A DNA stretch of 54,114 nucleotides from Perkinsus olseni. Taxonomy: Eukaryota > Perkinsozoa > Perkinsida > Perkinsidae. The notes below the pieces were generated by a model. That model worked only from the letters and a program-made list of their open reading frames with translations. It was not told the DNA's origin and did not search any database. Position 1 is the first letter of the stretch. Each line of letters opens with the position of its first letter. The DNA is taken from positions 1 through 54,114 of the forward strand of contig JABANP010000367.1 in the NCBI GenBank assembly GCA_013115135.1, in the 5' to 3' direction. Of the stretch, positions 12,001 to 19,217 are shown in pieces. Made by a program: the position numbers and the translations under genes.

Positions 12001-15000
12001 GAACCCTGGACTGTTCACGAGATCAACTGTCCTCTGGAACTGGGCAGGGTGGGGCAGAAAGTAGGTTGGGAGGAGATCTCGGTGGGCGGTCCATCTGGAA
12101 TTCTCCCTTTTCTTCCGGTTTTCGGAAAATAATTTGTTTGAGGAATTTTCTGAGGACCCCTCGGATATCTTGGGGTTAAGCGCGTTCTTGGTTTTTATCG
12201 GAAATCATTTTTTCTTATGCCTTGGCCGTGTCTCAGGCCATCGTTGAAAATTCTGATTTTTCGGTGGCGAAAAAAATTTTGTCGCGTTCTCTGGACAAAA
12301 AGAAAATTCCTAATTTTTCATAAATTTTCTAAACCATCGCCCGAAATTGCTGTTTGTCAGGTCGTCGTTGATCGTCACTTCGAAAGCTTTGAAGAGCATC
12401 GTAGGTGGGGGCGGAGAGGCGGAGAGGCTTCCGTATCACAAGGAGCTGTGTGAGGCTACGGTGGAGATTCACGAGAGCACAAGGTCCAGTCAACGGTATC
12501 TTTGGACTCTATTGAAGCTATGGGCGGCCGGATTCAGAGAACATCATGAGAGGATAGGGAGGGACCAGGAGAGGTTGAAGAAGGGACTTGACAAGTTAAA
12601 GGATATGCATGAGACGGTTGATGAGCTGACGAGGGAGGCGAGGGTGAAAGAGGAGGAATTGTCGGTGAAGGAGAGAATGGCGAGTGACTCGCTGAAAGGA
12701 ATCGAAAATGGGCTTGAGGAATCTGCCAAGTACAAAGCTGAAGTTGAAATACTCGACGAAAAAACTCGACAGGATGAGGAAAATTCCCAAGAGGGAGCAC
12801 GCCAGAATTGAAAGCGAGTTGGCGGAGATTCAACCGGTTTTGGAGGAAGCTCGAAAAGCGGTGGGGTCGATTCGGCAGGATAATCTGAATGAGATCCGAG
12901 CGCTGAAGATGCCGCCTGAAGCAATTCATGATGTGCTTTACGGGGTGCTGTTGTTGATGGGAGGATCGGACAGCAGTTGGAATGCTATGAAGAAATTTCT
13001 TTCGGGTGCGGGAGTCATCCAGAGGGTGTTGAATTTTGATGCGCGGAAGATATCTTTGAGGTCGAGGGAGGAGGTGGAGAGGTTGCTGGAGGAACGAGGA
13101 AGATCTTTTGAAGACTCCGTGATTCGCCGGGCGAGCTTGGCTGCGGCACCTCTGGCCCTGTGGGTGAAGGCAAACGTCAGGTGAGGATAAGGGGCGGTCA
13201 GTTGCTATTGTTTACCAAACAAGTGACTAATACTAAAATATTACTGAAAAAGGGGACGGGAAAAAGCCTGTGCCGAGGTTCGAACCCGGGACGTTTGTGT
13301 GGGTGTGGGTTTCAAGTCCAACGCCAGGAACCGGCTTAGTCAGACTAGCGCCATCGGGTTGTTCCTTACTTCGAGAGGGAAGTTCATTGAGCACAGAAAG
13401 TAGCGCTCAGGCAGAGGTTTGCGAAGTTTGCGTCGAGCTCCGCCTTTCCTCTCACCCTTCCGACGAAAGATCCATGCTCGGGATAATGATCTTATTGCTA
13501 GATGTTGTCGTATCCGAAGCTGTGGTGATAGCATCTTGTAGGTATTCCCGAGTAGTGGAAAGGGTGGCCCCGATGGAGTTGAAGCTTCGGCAGACGGAAG
13601 AGGATCTGCACGCCGCTCGGATGAGGTTGAGGCAGTGTGAAGCGGAGAGGGAGAAAATCACAGAAAGGGTTAAGGAGATGCAGAAGGAATTTGCGAAAAG
13701 AACAGGTGGCCGAAAAAAAGGTGGTTCGTTTTTGGTGGATTTTTGGGGATTTTTAGGAGAGGCGGAGGCCCTTAGGAATGGGGTGGAGGAAGCGCGGGGT
13801 ACTTTGAGGAGGGCTGTGGGGCTGCTGGAGGGGCTGGGCGAGGAGAAGGAGAGGTGGCGGGAAGAAACTGATAGAATAACCATAAAAATGGGTGAGAGGG
13901 GTCGTGGCAGCGGTGTCCTTCTTTCTCGCGGAGATGAACACTTCAACCATTTTGTTTTCCCCCGTTGGTCGAACTGCGCTTGATTAACTATTATTGATTC
14001 AAGATGGAATTTTAGGCAGTTGAAAATTTATGATATCTTGAGGTTGCTCCGCGTAAGATACGGAATAAAAGATTCCTTTTAGAGCGTCTCCCGGTCGAGA
14101 GCATGGTGGCCGCGGCTTTCATGGTGTATGTCGGCGCACTGGGAGAGGATTCTCGAGCGGAGTATCTTTCCGACTGGGAATCCAAGCTCGAAGCGAGGTC
14201 TATACAAAACGAAAGATTCTCCTTCCTGAACTTTACTGCAACCGAATCAGAGTTGCTGAAACTGAGGAGCCAAGGGCTTGGCAGTGATGAGCTGTCAGCA
14301 GAGAATGCTATGATAATATTGAGGAGTTACAAGGTAGAGCAAGATTGCAAGATTTCAGTCTGCAATGTCCTCGTAACAGGTGGCCGTCCCTCTCATCACT
14401 GACCCTACGCAAAATTCCGAGGTTTGGCTGAACCGCCATCTGAAGGAGAAAGGCGTGCAACTGACGGGGAGTCTCGACCAGGGCGATCTTGCATTCTTGC
14501 ACACTCTTGAACTTTCTCTACGTTTTGGCAAGACCGTCCTCCTGGCCTTGACTGAGGCGAAGGTCGATCCAGTCCTGTTCCCTTTACTGCGCGGTGACTG
14601 CCATTATACTGGTTCGAGGAGGGTGATTCAGTTAGCGGAGCGAAGCGTGGATTTTTCTGACGATTTTTGTATCTTTCTGACGTGTCGTGACCCTGGTATC
14701 TTGGGGTCGATTCCACCCGACGTAAGAAGCCTCTTGATTGGGGTTAACTTCACAGTCACGCGGCAAGGTCTGATTCGACAGCTGCTCGGTGGGTATTGGC
14801 GAGCTGGGAGTTGCGGATGGAGTGGTACGTATCTTTAGGCATCGTTCTGAGCCATGATCGACCTGAGCTTGAAGAGAGGAGGAAAGAGCTGCTCGCTAAT
14901 GAGGAGACTCTCAAGGTTGGTCGGCACCTCGTAGATACTTTTTCCGTATTGTCCACGCTTCGACCTAAGATTCTTGAGGTTTTTGGATTGGTAGTGTTTT

Positions 15001-18000
15001 TAGAGTCGATTGATGGACCTCGAGGATGAGCTGCTGGAGCAGCTGGCCGCTGTCGAGGGAGATGTCTTGGGGAATCAGAAGTTGATGGAGAGTCTTAACA
15101 GAACGAAAGATAGCGCAACGAGTATCGCTGAGAGTTTGCAAGAGAGCGCAAGATTGCAAGATGCACTCGATGAGCAGAGGGCTGTGAGTGTCTTCTGCCG
15201 GGATCGAACCGGGGACCTTTGGATGGATCTTCGCAGATGTTCCGGTCGATTGCGGTTGAAGGCTCGGAGCTGTTCATGCTCATGTCGGATATGAACAAAG
15301 TTGGGTAAGAGAACTGCGTCAACCTTTTTTGTATCTTTCCCGCGTCAAGCTTGGATACTCGCTCAGGTCCATGTACCGATTTTCGCTGACGGAGTTCATC
15401 GGCATTTTCACAGCTTCTCTCGGCGGTGAGCCTTTGGTGGCCCGCGAGTTGATAGACAGCTAGAGGTGTCAGAAAAACAATCGGGCGGACCGGACGAAGA
15501 TCTTGACATCCGTTTGAACGACATTTCGACTCGTCTGAAGGGGAACGTTTTCGAGTATGTCAGCAGGGCACTGTTCAAGCGCGATAGGTGATGAAAATGT
15601 CGCGCGCCACGAAATTACGCGGCGGCTTCAGGCTCACCTTCGCGGTTATGATGGCAAGAAACGCGGTGGCTGAATCGATTAAAGAGAACGAGTGGCAGTT
15701 GTTCATGGGGAATTTCGTGGCGCGTGACGGAATAAGTCCGCTGAAGGAAGGGCATCTGTCGTGGTGTCCGGTGGATAGGAGAGCTCAGCTTGCCAAATTG
15801 GTTTTGGCTTTGTCGGAGTTGAACGCGAAAGCGAAGATGGAAAGTCCGAATTTGTGGCGAGGATGGATTGAGGTGAGTACCCTAGGTCGAAGCAGAGAAG
15901 ATACGAAACAGGTCGGATTGAGCCTTTGCAGGAGGACGCCTGCGAAGAGAAGTTCCCCCAGGAGATTGCATTGAAATTAACGTCATTCCAGAAGGTCCTC
16001 ATCGTCCAGACTTTGCGGCCGGATAGGCTCGAATCTGCCTTGGTCAAGTTCACCACCGAGGTGATATTTCTCGACTACGATTGTTTAGTGGTTAGTCTGG
16101 CACTCTTCTATGTCGGTGTCCCCGGTTCGAATCCTGGTGTCGATCTTTTAGGTTTTGACCGTGCCTTCGATCTCCCCCTCCACTTCATCCCTCCATACAC
16201 TCTGCCAAGCTGCTGAGGGCTTCCGGCCGATACTCTTTATCGTCACTCCCGGGGCGGACCCCACTCGGGACCTCACGGAGCTGGCAGCCTCTACTGGGTA
16301 GGCTGGCAATTTCGTGGCGCGCGAAGTTCTTATTTGTTAGACAAAAGTTGGTATCAATGGCGATTGGCGGTGGCAATGAACAGGATGCTTTAGAAATGCT
16401 CCGGAGTGAGTGAGATGCCCGAGCCGGGAATCGAACCCGGGTGTTCCGATGGCTCAGATGGAATGGTTGAAGGGCATTGGGTCCTCATCATGAATCTTCA
16501 CTTGGCCCTTGCGTGGGCCGGCAAGATCGAAGTCGAACTTCGAAATGGCAAACCCCACCGAGACTTCAGGTGCTGTTGACGTGCTCAGATCGAGCGTATC
16601 TTATGTTCATGCGTGCAGATGTTGGTTGACCACCGAGCCTAGAGAGAACTTCCCGCCGATACTGTTGGAATCTTCCTTGAAGGTCGCCTTCGAGTTCCCA
16701 CCGGGCGTCCGGAACAACGTAAAGAGGATATGCGAGAGTTGGGATACTCGATGGTTTGAGGCCGGCGATGTCAGCAGGTCCCAGGTACGGACCGGCCGTT
16801 TCTTCAGGGTATCCATGGCATTCCGTCTTTGCCTGCCTTCAACCTAAGATACGTTTCAGGTTCTGTTCCTCTGTGCGTGCTTCCATGCTGCTGTTCAAGA
16901 GAGAACTTCCTTCATCCCGCAGGTCTGTTGTCTCCCCTCGAGGGGCTGCAGTGCCGATTGGGCTGTCCTCAGGGATGGACGAAGGATTATGAGTTTTCTA
17001 CCGCTGACTTGAAGAGCGCCTGCGAGACAGCATTGCAGGCGTTGAAGGATGACGGAAGCGGTGAGATGTCGCTGCTGGGAATCGAACCCAGGACCTTTCG
17101 ACTACCCACTTCAGTGGAGTGGCCGACCCTGAGAGGCATACTCGAGAACGCGGTTTATGGCTGTCGAGTTGACAACACCTTCGACCTGAGGCTGGTCCGT
17201 CAGTATGTAAAAGATATCTTCGCGCAACAGGTGAGGTCGCGTCCGAAGAGGCCAATGTACATTCCAAATCGATCAGGCGATCGATAACGGCGGAGACCTC
17301 CTGCCCTTCCGTCTTCCTGCTACTACCAGTCTTGGTAAATATTAATAGCAAAAATGACATCCGTGGGATTCGAACCTGTGCAGGCACGTTCAAGTCACAC
17401 TTAGACCACAGCGAGCGTTCGGGGAGATGATCAAACTCATCTGAAAATGGCACCGAATGCCGATAGAGCCCTGCAACTAACGAATAGTGAAAGGGTGAGG
17501 GCCTCCCCGGGCATGAGCCTCGCCCAAGCTACTGCCCCTCTGCAGGTTCTGGCCCAGATCCGGATGCTGAGGATAAGGCAAGTACAACCGAGTGGCCAGC
17601 AGTCGGCCGAGGGGACGATTGACATGATATCGTTGCGTGGGGTGAGATGTCGGGGGGTGATATTCGACAAGAAGCGGTTAGCATCGTATTTGTAGCATAA
17701 ATTTTGAGTGGTGGGTCGAAAGTGGTTTGTCAGGAGTTTGTTGTTTTCGTGCAGGAGTTGGAGATACTCTGGCCATTCTGGGAATCTCGAGCTAGGGAAC
17801 ATCAGGCTGCTGCGTCGGAGCCACTGCGACCGGCAGAATCGACAGACTCCCCGACAGCAGCTTTTGTGAAGGCGGACACGCTTCTTGCGACGGAGATCTT
17901 CACGACGGTCTGTCTGTCCACTCACTCGACCTGTTTTGTATCTTCCTATCTTGAGCTGAAGATACTCAGGTTGATCAGCATCTTCGAACTTTGCAGCGAT

Positions 18001-19217
18001 TCTGCACAAGCCCCGTTTCAGCTCATCCACCTCTAACCTCAGAGCTCATCAGTAAGCACAGCAATTTCGTGGCGCAGTGACAAAATCCTCGCAGGTATAG
18101 CAGACAGCCTGGTCCGACATTCAGTGCCCTCGACGTGGTCTTCAGGATGGCTGTTGGCACCGGAAGAGCCTCTTCGGTTTTTGAATGTGCTCTCGGAATC
18201 AACGCTGACCTTCAACCGATCTGTTCAGGAAATATCCATTTGCTTCGTGTCGCTTCGAACCCACTGGATGGCCGCCGCTGCCGCTGGTGATTTCCCGAGT
18301 TCCCGGCCTGTCGACCTCGGCCAACTACTGCGACCGGGAGTCTTCCTTAGCGCTCTCAAGCAGCAAACTGCTAGGTCCTTGAAGGTATTGGTTCATTGGC
18401 GTCTATCGAGGGAAATCATTTTCGTATTTATGTGGCAAAGATGAGCCGTTTTCGGTTTCGTTGGCCTCGCACACAAACCCAGGTCGAAGATTCTCGAGTG
18501 GCAGTCGACTCGTCCGCCCAGTCGATCTCTGTTTTGAATCTGGCAGAGTTCTCGAGGTTGATCCTGTGGAATCTTTCCTGTGCGCCACGGAAAATATCTC
18601 TGAAGATTCGTGGATCGATGGGGAATCTTTAGGTTCCGTTGGACTCTTCGTTGAAGCTCAGCACATCATTCGACTGTCCGGAGGGAACTGGAATGTCGGC
18701 TGTGGTGGAAGATCTTCAGCTGGAGGTAAATTTTGCCGTGAGCAAGCATCAACATAAGATACCATCGATGGTCAGGGTTGCCGATTGGACCCTACAACTC
18801 ACATGCTGGTGGAGAGTAGCCGGCAAGACCCTCCCTTCTCTCCTCTGCCAAAGCTAACTTTGCGTTGGCTGCCGGCGCACCAACTGGAGGCCGCGGGTTC
18901 GAAACCTGGTGAGCGCATATTCAATCATCTTGTTAATTAAAGAAACTCCTTTTCGATCCATTGGGAAGATCAAAGTGGAAGTGAGCCTAGTATCTATGTT
19001 GATGCTTGCAGGATACGCACAAATGTCGGTCCCATTGTACGGTGACCGAGAGAGAAGATACTTCATAGCCGAGCTGAAGATGATAACAACCAATGTGAGG
19101 GAGAGGTAGGATGCCATCAAGAGCATGGACGCTGATGACGAGTCAACTCAGGATCCTCAACGCATGTGCGGTTTTTGTTTCCCATGCCAACTCACCCTAA
19201 CCTTATCGTTACACTAA
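75..19217 (+). CDS. DYNC2H1: Cytoplasmic dynein-2 heavy chain (retrograde IFT motor), 5' partial, about 60 introns
   Basis: Motor heavy chain that walks toward the microtubule minus end and returns intraflagellar transport trains to the cell body. Seen: tail exons (residues like [11 protein letters not shown] near 1967), the linker (FYFIGD-type block [13 protein letters not shown] near 4750), then four AAA P-loops: AAA1 GPAGTGKT split by the intron 5748-5795, AAA2 GPSGSGKT at 7328-7351, AAA3 GLEGSGKR at 9203-9226, AAA4 GRSGCGRR at 11567-11590. The coiled-coil stalk follows (about 12400-13900), then AAA5/6 and the C-terminal domain. The order and P-loop variants fit DYNC2H1 better than dynein-1 or axonemal chains. 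The stop is TAA at 19215-19217 after an exon starting at 19152. Most introns are 43-60 bp, some 150-510 bp. The frame breaks by single bases near 4111, 5249, 9947, 11640, 11722 and 12780; sequencing indels are likelier than decay because flanking blocks stay conserved. Confidence 0.93.
498..556 (+). repeat. Dynein intron with GTATCTT box
   Basis: 59-bp phase-0 intron between exon ends RELDE and LAMMRGK. It carries gtatcttgaggatctgc, a member of the GTATCTT-AGGTTGAAGC motif group. Confidence 0.6.
1163..1215 (+). repeat. Dynein intron with GATC palindrome
   Basis: 53-bp intron whose 5' part contains gatcgataatcgatc, a shortened form of the AATCGATC...GATCGATT palindrome found in other introns here. 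Confidence 0.6.
1345..1693 (+). other. Long T-rich dynein intron
   Basis: 349-bp intron. The middle repeats the element gagaaatttctgggg / aaaaatttctgggg about 55 bp apart. No gene is seen in it. Confidence 0.65.
1823..1848 (+). other. Candidate 26-bp intron
   Basis: Removal of gttccgg...cacttaag joins REKLP to [12 protein letters not shown], restoring the dynein frame and the match to the conserved LPxINIDL region. A 26-base intron is near the lower limit known, so an indel is the alternative. Confidence 0.5.
1918..1966 (+). repeat. Dynein intron built round a perfect GATC palindrome
   Basis: 49-bp intron; AATCGATCGCGTGATCGATT lies at 1923-1942 (8-bp arms, 4-base loop). Splicing joins EELRK to [11 protein letters not shown], a strongly conserved dynein-2 block, so the intron call is firm. 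Confidence 0.8.
2211..2262 (+). repeat. 52-bp intron resembling antisense tRNA 3' half
   Basis: Phase-0 intron with ggggatcgatccggggaccttt, the complement of a T-arm plus variable loop. Splicing joins EHWG to VIGSVGEQ, matching the conserved dynein-2 WIVIG block. Confidence 0.75.
2466..2510 (+). repeat. Dynein intron with GTATCTT box
   Basis: 45-bp intron containing gacctattccgtatcttgcc and ending atcaagctcag, a layout shared with the intron at 15305. Confidence 0.6.
2914..2958 (+). repeat. Dynein intron with GTATCTT box
   Basis: 45-bp intron with aggttaacc followed by gagtatcttttt; splices ASRWQ to ALKPVVEE. Confidence 0.6.
3168..3211 (+). repeat. Intron of the AATTTCGTGGCGCGYGAC family
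   Basis: 44-bp intron; the family motif is at 3172-3189, three bases after the 5' GT. Splicing joins GMAPPE to [10 protein letters not shown] in frame. Confidence 0.8.
3380..3787 (+). other. 408-bp dynein intron
   Basis: Spans from after IIDEWREK to ILPRLTARP. It holds a GTATCTT box near 3556 and AT-rich sequence but no recognisable gene. Confidence 0.65.
3923..4026 (+). repeat. Composite intron: GATC palindrome plus AATTTCGTGGCGC motif
   Basis: 104-bp intron with AATCGATCGCGTGATCGATT at 3930-3949 and aatttcgtggcgcagtgac at 3997-4015. It looks like two short introns of different families fused or nested, since an internal 'ttgcag' at 3980 could end the first. Splicing joins EHWK to [10 protein letters not shown]. 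Confidence 0.75.
4216..4234 (+). repeat. Copy of ACAGCTAGAGGTGTCAGAA box
   Basis: A 19-base match to boxes at 8833-8851 (reverse) and 15456-15474. Here it straddles a proposed 5' splice site at 4226; the 34-bp intron 4226-4259 restores the frame into [11 protein letters not shown]. Confidence 0.6.
4428..4477 (+). repeat. Dynein intron with inverted repeat and AGCGGAGCGAAG box
   Basis: 50-bp intron. TAGGAGT near its start pairs with ACTCCTA; its 3' end carries cttcgctccgct at 4463-4474, the reverse of a 12-mer seen at seven places here. Confidence 0.6.
4933..4950 (+). repeat. Exonic copy of the GATC palindrome
   Basis: atcgatcacgcgatcgat lies in frame in the dynein exon as SITRSI, between conserved blocks, so it is translated rather than spliced. 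Confidence 0.6.
5198..5209 (+). repeat. Exonic AGCGGAGCGAAG box
   Basis: Exact 12-mer coding within DLSGAKLEG of the dynein linker. Confidence 0.5.
5303..5484 (+). repeat. 182-bp intron with antisense AATTTCGTGGCGC motif
   Basis: The family motif lies in reverse orientation at 5312-5329, ten bases after the 5' splice site; the rest is AT-rich. Splicing gives EDWGWYKQLRFY, a conserved dynein-2 block. Confidence 0.75.
5748..5795 (+). repeat. Intron splitting the AAA1 P-loop, GTATCTT-AGGTTGATGC type
   Basis: 48-bp phase-1 intron between GPAGTG and KTESVKALG. Its 3' half is gtatcttaggttgatgctcag, so the family box forms the acceptor region. Confidence 0.8.
5914..6217 (+). other. 304-bp dynein intron
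   Basis: Lies between IFVGLVR and [10 protein letters not shown]. It has cttcgctccgct at 5926-5937 (the AGCGGAGCGAAG box reversed) near the 5' end; nothing else recognised. Confidence 0.7.
6379..6450 (+). tRNA. tRNA-Pro(CGG) nested in a dynein intron
   Basis: 72-nt cloverleaf: acceptor GGCTGTG/CTCAGCC (one mismatch), anticodon stem CGCGC/GCGCG around TTCGGGT, anticodon CGG; T-arm CCGGG/CTCGG with one G-T pair. It sits in the intron 6352-6659, sense to DYNC2H1. There is no T4 run within about 80 bases downstream; 'tttgttcttc' is the nearest T-rich tract. Confidence 0.93.
7514..7559 (+). repeat. Intron of the AATTTCGTGGCGCGYGAC family
   Basis: 46-bp intron; aattttgtggcgcgtgac at 7529-7546. 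Splices TAASRK to VSKEPLETV in AAA2. Confidence 0.8.
7817..8328 (+). other. 512-bp dynein intron with tRNA-like antisense tract
   Basis: Between ATVSRLG and MVYLPEGG. Near its 3' end, 8261-8282 reads tggggattgaaccggggacc, complementary to a degenerate T-arm. Nothing else recognised. Confidence 0.6.
8813..8857 (+). repeat. Intron with reversed GACAGCTAGAGGTGTCAG box
   Basis: 45-bp intron; ttctgacacctctagctgt at 8833-8851. Splices SAQLY to [10 protein letters not shown]. Confidence 0.7.
9129..9182 (+). repeat. Intron with AATTTCGTGGCGCGC motif and ATATCTTAG end
   Basis: 54-bp phase-1 intron directly before the AAA3 P-loop exon ([10 protein letters not shown]). Family motif at 9142-9159; the 3' end gatatcttag resembles the second motif group. 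Confidence 0.75.
9463..9932 (+). other. Long dynein intron with tRNA-like antisense tract
   Basis: Boundaries approximate. 9723-9745 reads ggtggggatcgaacctgg, complementary to a B-box-like T-arm. The 3' site is ttgcag at 9925, before IEDVNLPK. Confidence 0.5.
10011..10055 (+). repeat. 45-bp intron with sense tRNA T-arm
   Basis: Phase-0 intron starting gtaggccccaggttcgaacc. It splices EMVSYA to [11 protein letters not shown], matching the dynein-2 FYDENLEWVGLENIQ block. Confidence 0.75.
10160..10310 (+). repeat. 151-bp intron with AGCGGAGCGAAG box
   Basis: Splices GRHTISR to FTSGVCQAW. The 12-mer lies at 10171-10182, eleven bases after the 5' splice site. Confidence 0.6.
10482..10597 (+). 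repeat. Intron ending gcttcgaccttag|ATAC
   Basis: 116-bp phase-2 intron between FGPEI and [10 protein letters not shown]. The GCTTSAACCTWAGATAC box overlaps the acceptor site, its last bases becoming exon. Confidence 0.7.
11443..11485 (+). repeat. Intron of the AATTTCGTGGCGCGYGAC family
   Basis: 43-bp intron starting gtgaatttcgtggcgcgtga; splices GITLVDE to [12 protein letters not shown] just before AAA4. Confidence 0.8.
13181..13543 (+). other. Dynein stalk intron with tRNA-Ser-like antisense tract
   Basis: About 360 bp between WVKANVR and [10 protein letters not shown]. Reverse strand of 13265-13354 resembles a tRNA-Ser: ggcgttggacttgaaa gives an anticodon TGA-like loop, a long variable region, then gggttcgaacc. 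Stems are imperfect, so a relic. Confidence 0.55.
14032..14063 (+). repeat. Inverted GATATCTTGAGG / AAGATAC tract in an intron
   Basis: Lies in the intron of about 13892-14082; gatatcttgaggttgctcc is followed by gcgtaagatacgg, an imperfect inverted pair of the GTATCTT box. Confidence 0.55.
14634..14645 (+). repeat. Exonic AGCGGAGCGAAG box
   Basis: Exact 12-mer coding in QLAERSVDF, a region conserved with other dynein-2 chains. Confidence 0.5.
14789..14838 (+). repeat. Intron ending cgtatctttag
   Basis: 50-bp phase-1 intron between [10 protein letters not shown] and [12 protein letters not shown]; the GTATCTTTAG box is the acceptor. Confidence 0.65.
15184..15236 (+). repeat. 53-bp intron resembling antisense tRNA 3' half
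   Basis: Contains ctgccgggatcgaaccgggg then acctttggatgg. Same layout as introns 2211, 16406 and 17061. Splices DALDEQRA to MFRSIAVEG. Confidence 0.8.
15305..15366 (+). repeat. Intron with GTATCTT ... GGATAC inverted boxes
   Basis: 62-bp intron: gcgtcaacc, then gtatctttcc, then gcgtcaagcttggatac. Splices MNKVG to SMYRFSL. Confidence 0.65.
15426..15472 (+). repeat. Intron with GACAGCTAGAGGTGTCAG box at its acceptor
   Basis: 47-bp intron whose last bases are agacagctagaggtgtcag; the box supplies the AG. Confidence 0.7.
15588..15631 (+). repeat. Intron of the AATTTCGTGGCGC family, reversed
   Basis: 44-bp intron with gtcgcgcgccacgaaatt at 15599-15616, opposite to most copies. Splices ALFKRDR to [10 protein letters not shown]. 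Confidence 0.8.
15711..15728 (+). repeat. Exonic copy of AATTTCGTGGCGCGTGAC
   Basis: Reads in frame as NFVARD between NEWQLFMG and the conserved LSW block. No 5' GT precedes it, so it seems retained as coding sequence. Confidence 0.65.
16061..16151 (+). repeat. 91-bp intron that is nearly a whole sense tRNA
   Basis: Contains a D-arm-like tgtttagtggttag, an anticodon-arm region, and ccccggttcgaatcctgg (T-arm with one mismatch). Stems are too weak for a firm functional tRNA. Splices VKFTTE to VLTVPSIS. Confidence 0.65.
16298..16340 (+). repeat. Intron of the AATTTCGTGGCGCGYGAC family
   Basis: 43-bp phase-2 intron with the motif at 16308-16324. Splices LAASTG to [11 protein letters not shown]. 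Confidence 0.8.
16406..16457 (+). repeat. 52-bp intron resembling antisense tRNA 3' half
   Basis: Contains gagccgggaatcgaacccgg; CCGGG/CCCGG forms a perfect T-stem. Splices LEMLR to NGMVEGHWV. Confidence 0.8.
16570..16618 (+). repeat. Intron with GTATCTTATG box
   Basis: 49-bp intron, gagcgtatcttatgttcatg; splices KPHRDFR to CWLTTEP. Confidence 0.55.
16785..16859 (+). repeat. Intron with reversed GTATCTTAGGTTGAAG box
   Basis: 75-bp intron ending cttcaacctaagatacgttt cag, the exact reverse complement of the box in Alba 1 (31060-31105). Confidence 0.7.
16923..16972 (+). repeat. Intron with CCCCTCGAGGGG palindrome
   Basis: 50-bp intron between RTSFIPQ and GWTKDYEFS; a perfect 12-base palindrome at 16934-16945. 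Confidence 0.6.
17061..17114 (+). repeat. 54-bp intron resembling antisense tRNA 3' half
   Basis: Contains gctgctgggaatcgaaccca then ggacctttcga; T-stem CTGGG/CCCAG is perfect. Splices DDGS to [13 protein letters not shown]. Confidence 0.8.
17231..17275 (+). repeat. Intron whose acceptor lies in a GATC palindrome
   Basis: aatcgatcaggcgatcgat (17267-17285) spans the 3' splice site: 'cgatcag' ends the intron and GCGATCGAT begins the exon. Confidence 0.65.
17335..17411 (+). repeat. 77-bp intron resembling most of an antisense tRNA
   Basis: Reverse strand reads tgtggtctaagtgtgac ... caggttcgaatcccac, i.e. D-arm then T-arm. Splices PATTSL to [11 protein letters not shown]. Confidence 0.7.
17908..17996 (+). 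repeat. Intron with GTATCTT ... AAGATAC hairpin
   Basis: 89-bp intron holding tgtatcttcc and, 14 bases on, gctgaagatactcaggttga. Confidence 0.55.
18052..18094 (+). repeat. Intron of the AATTTCGTGGCGC family
   Basis: 43-bp phase-1 intron, motif at 18063-18081 (aatttcgtggcgcagtgac, same variant as 3997). Splices LTSELI to IADSLVRH. Confidence 0.8.
18726..18775 (+). repeat. Intron with reversed GTATCTT box
   Basis: 50-bp intron with gcatcaacataagatacc before gtcag. Confidence 0.6.

Noticed and set aside
4108..12785. Programmed +1 frameshifting, as reported for Perkinsus mitochondrial cox1
   Set aside because: The sites share no motif, fall mostly in homopolymers and include one missing base; assembly indels explain them better.
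18885..18912. tRNA-like gcgggttcgaaacctgg at the end of DYNC2H1
   Set aside because: It is in an exon coding EAAGSKPG before a normal donor site; no other tRNA arms are present.
75..19217. DYNC2H1 as a pseudogene
   Set aside because: P-loops, splice sites and conserved blocks persist over 19 kb; only single-base breaks are seen.
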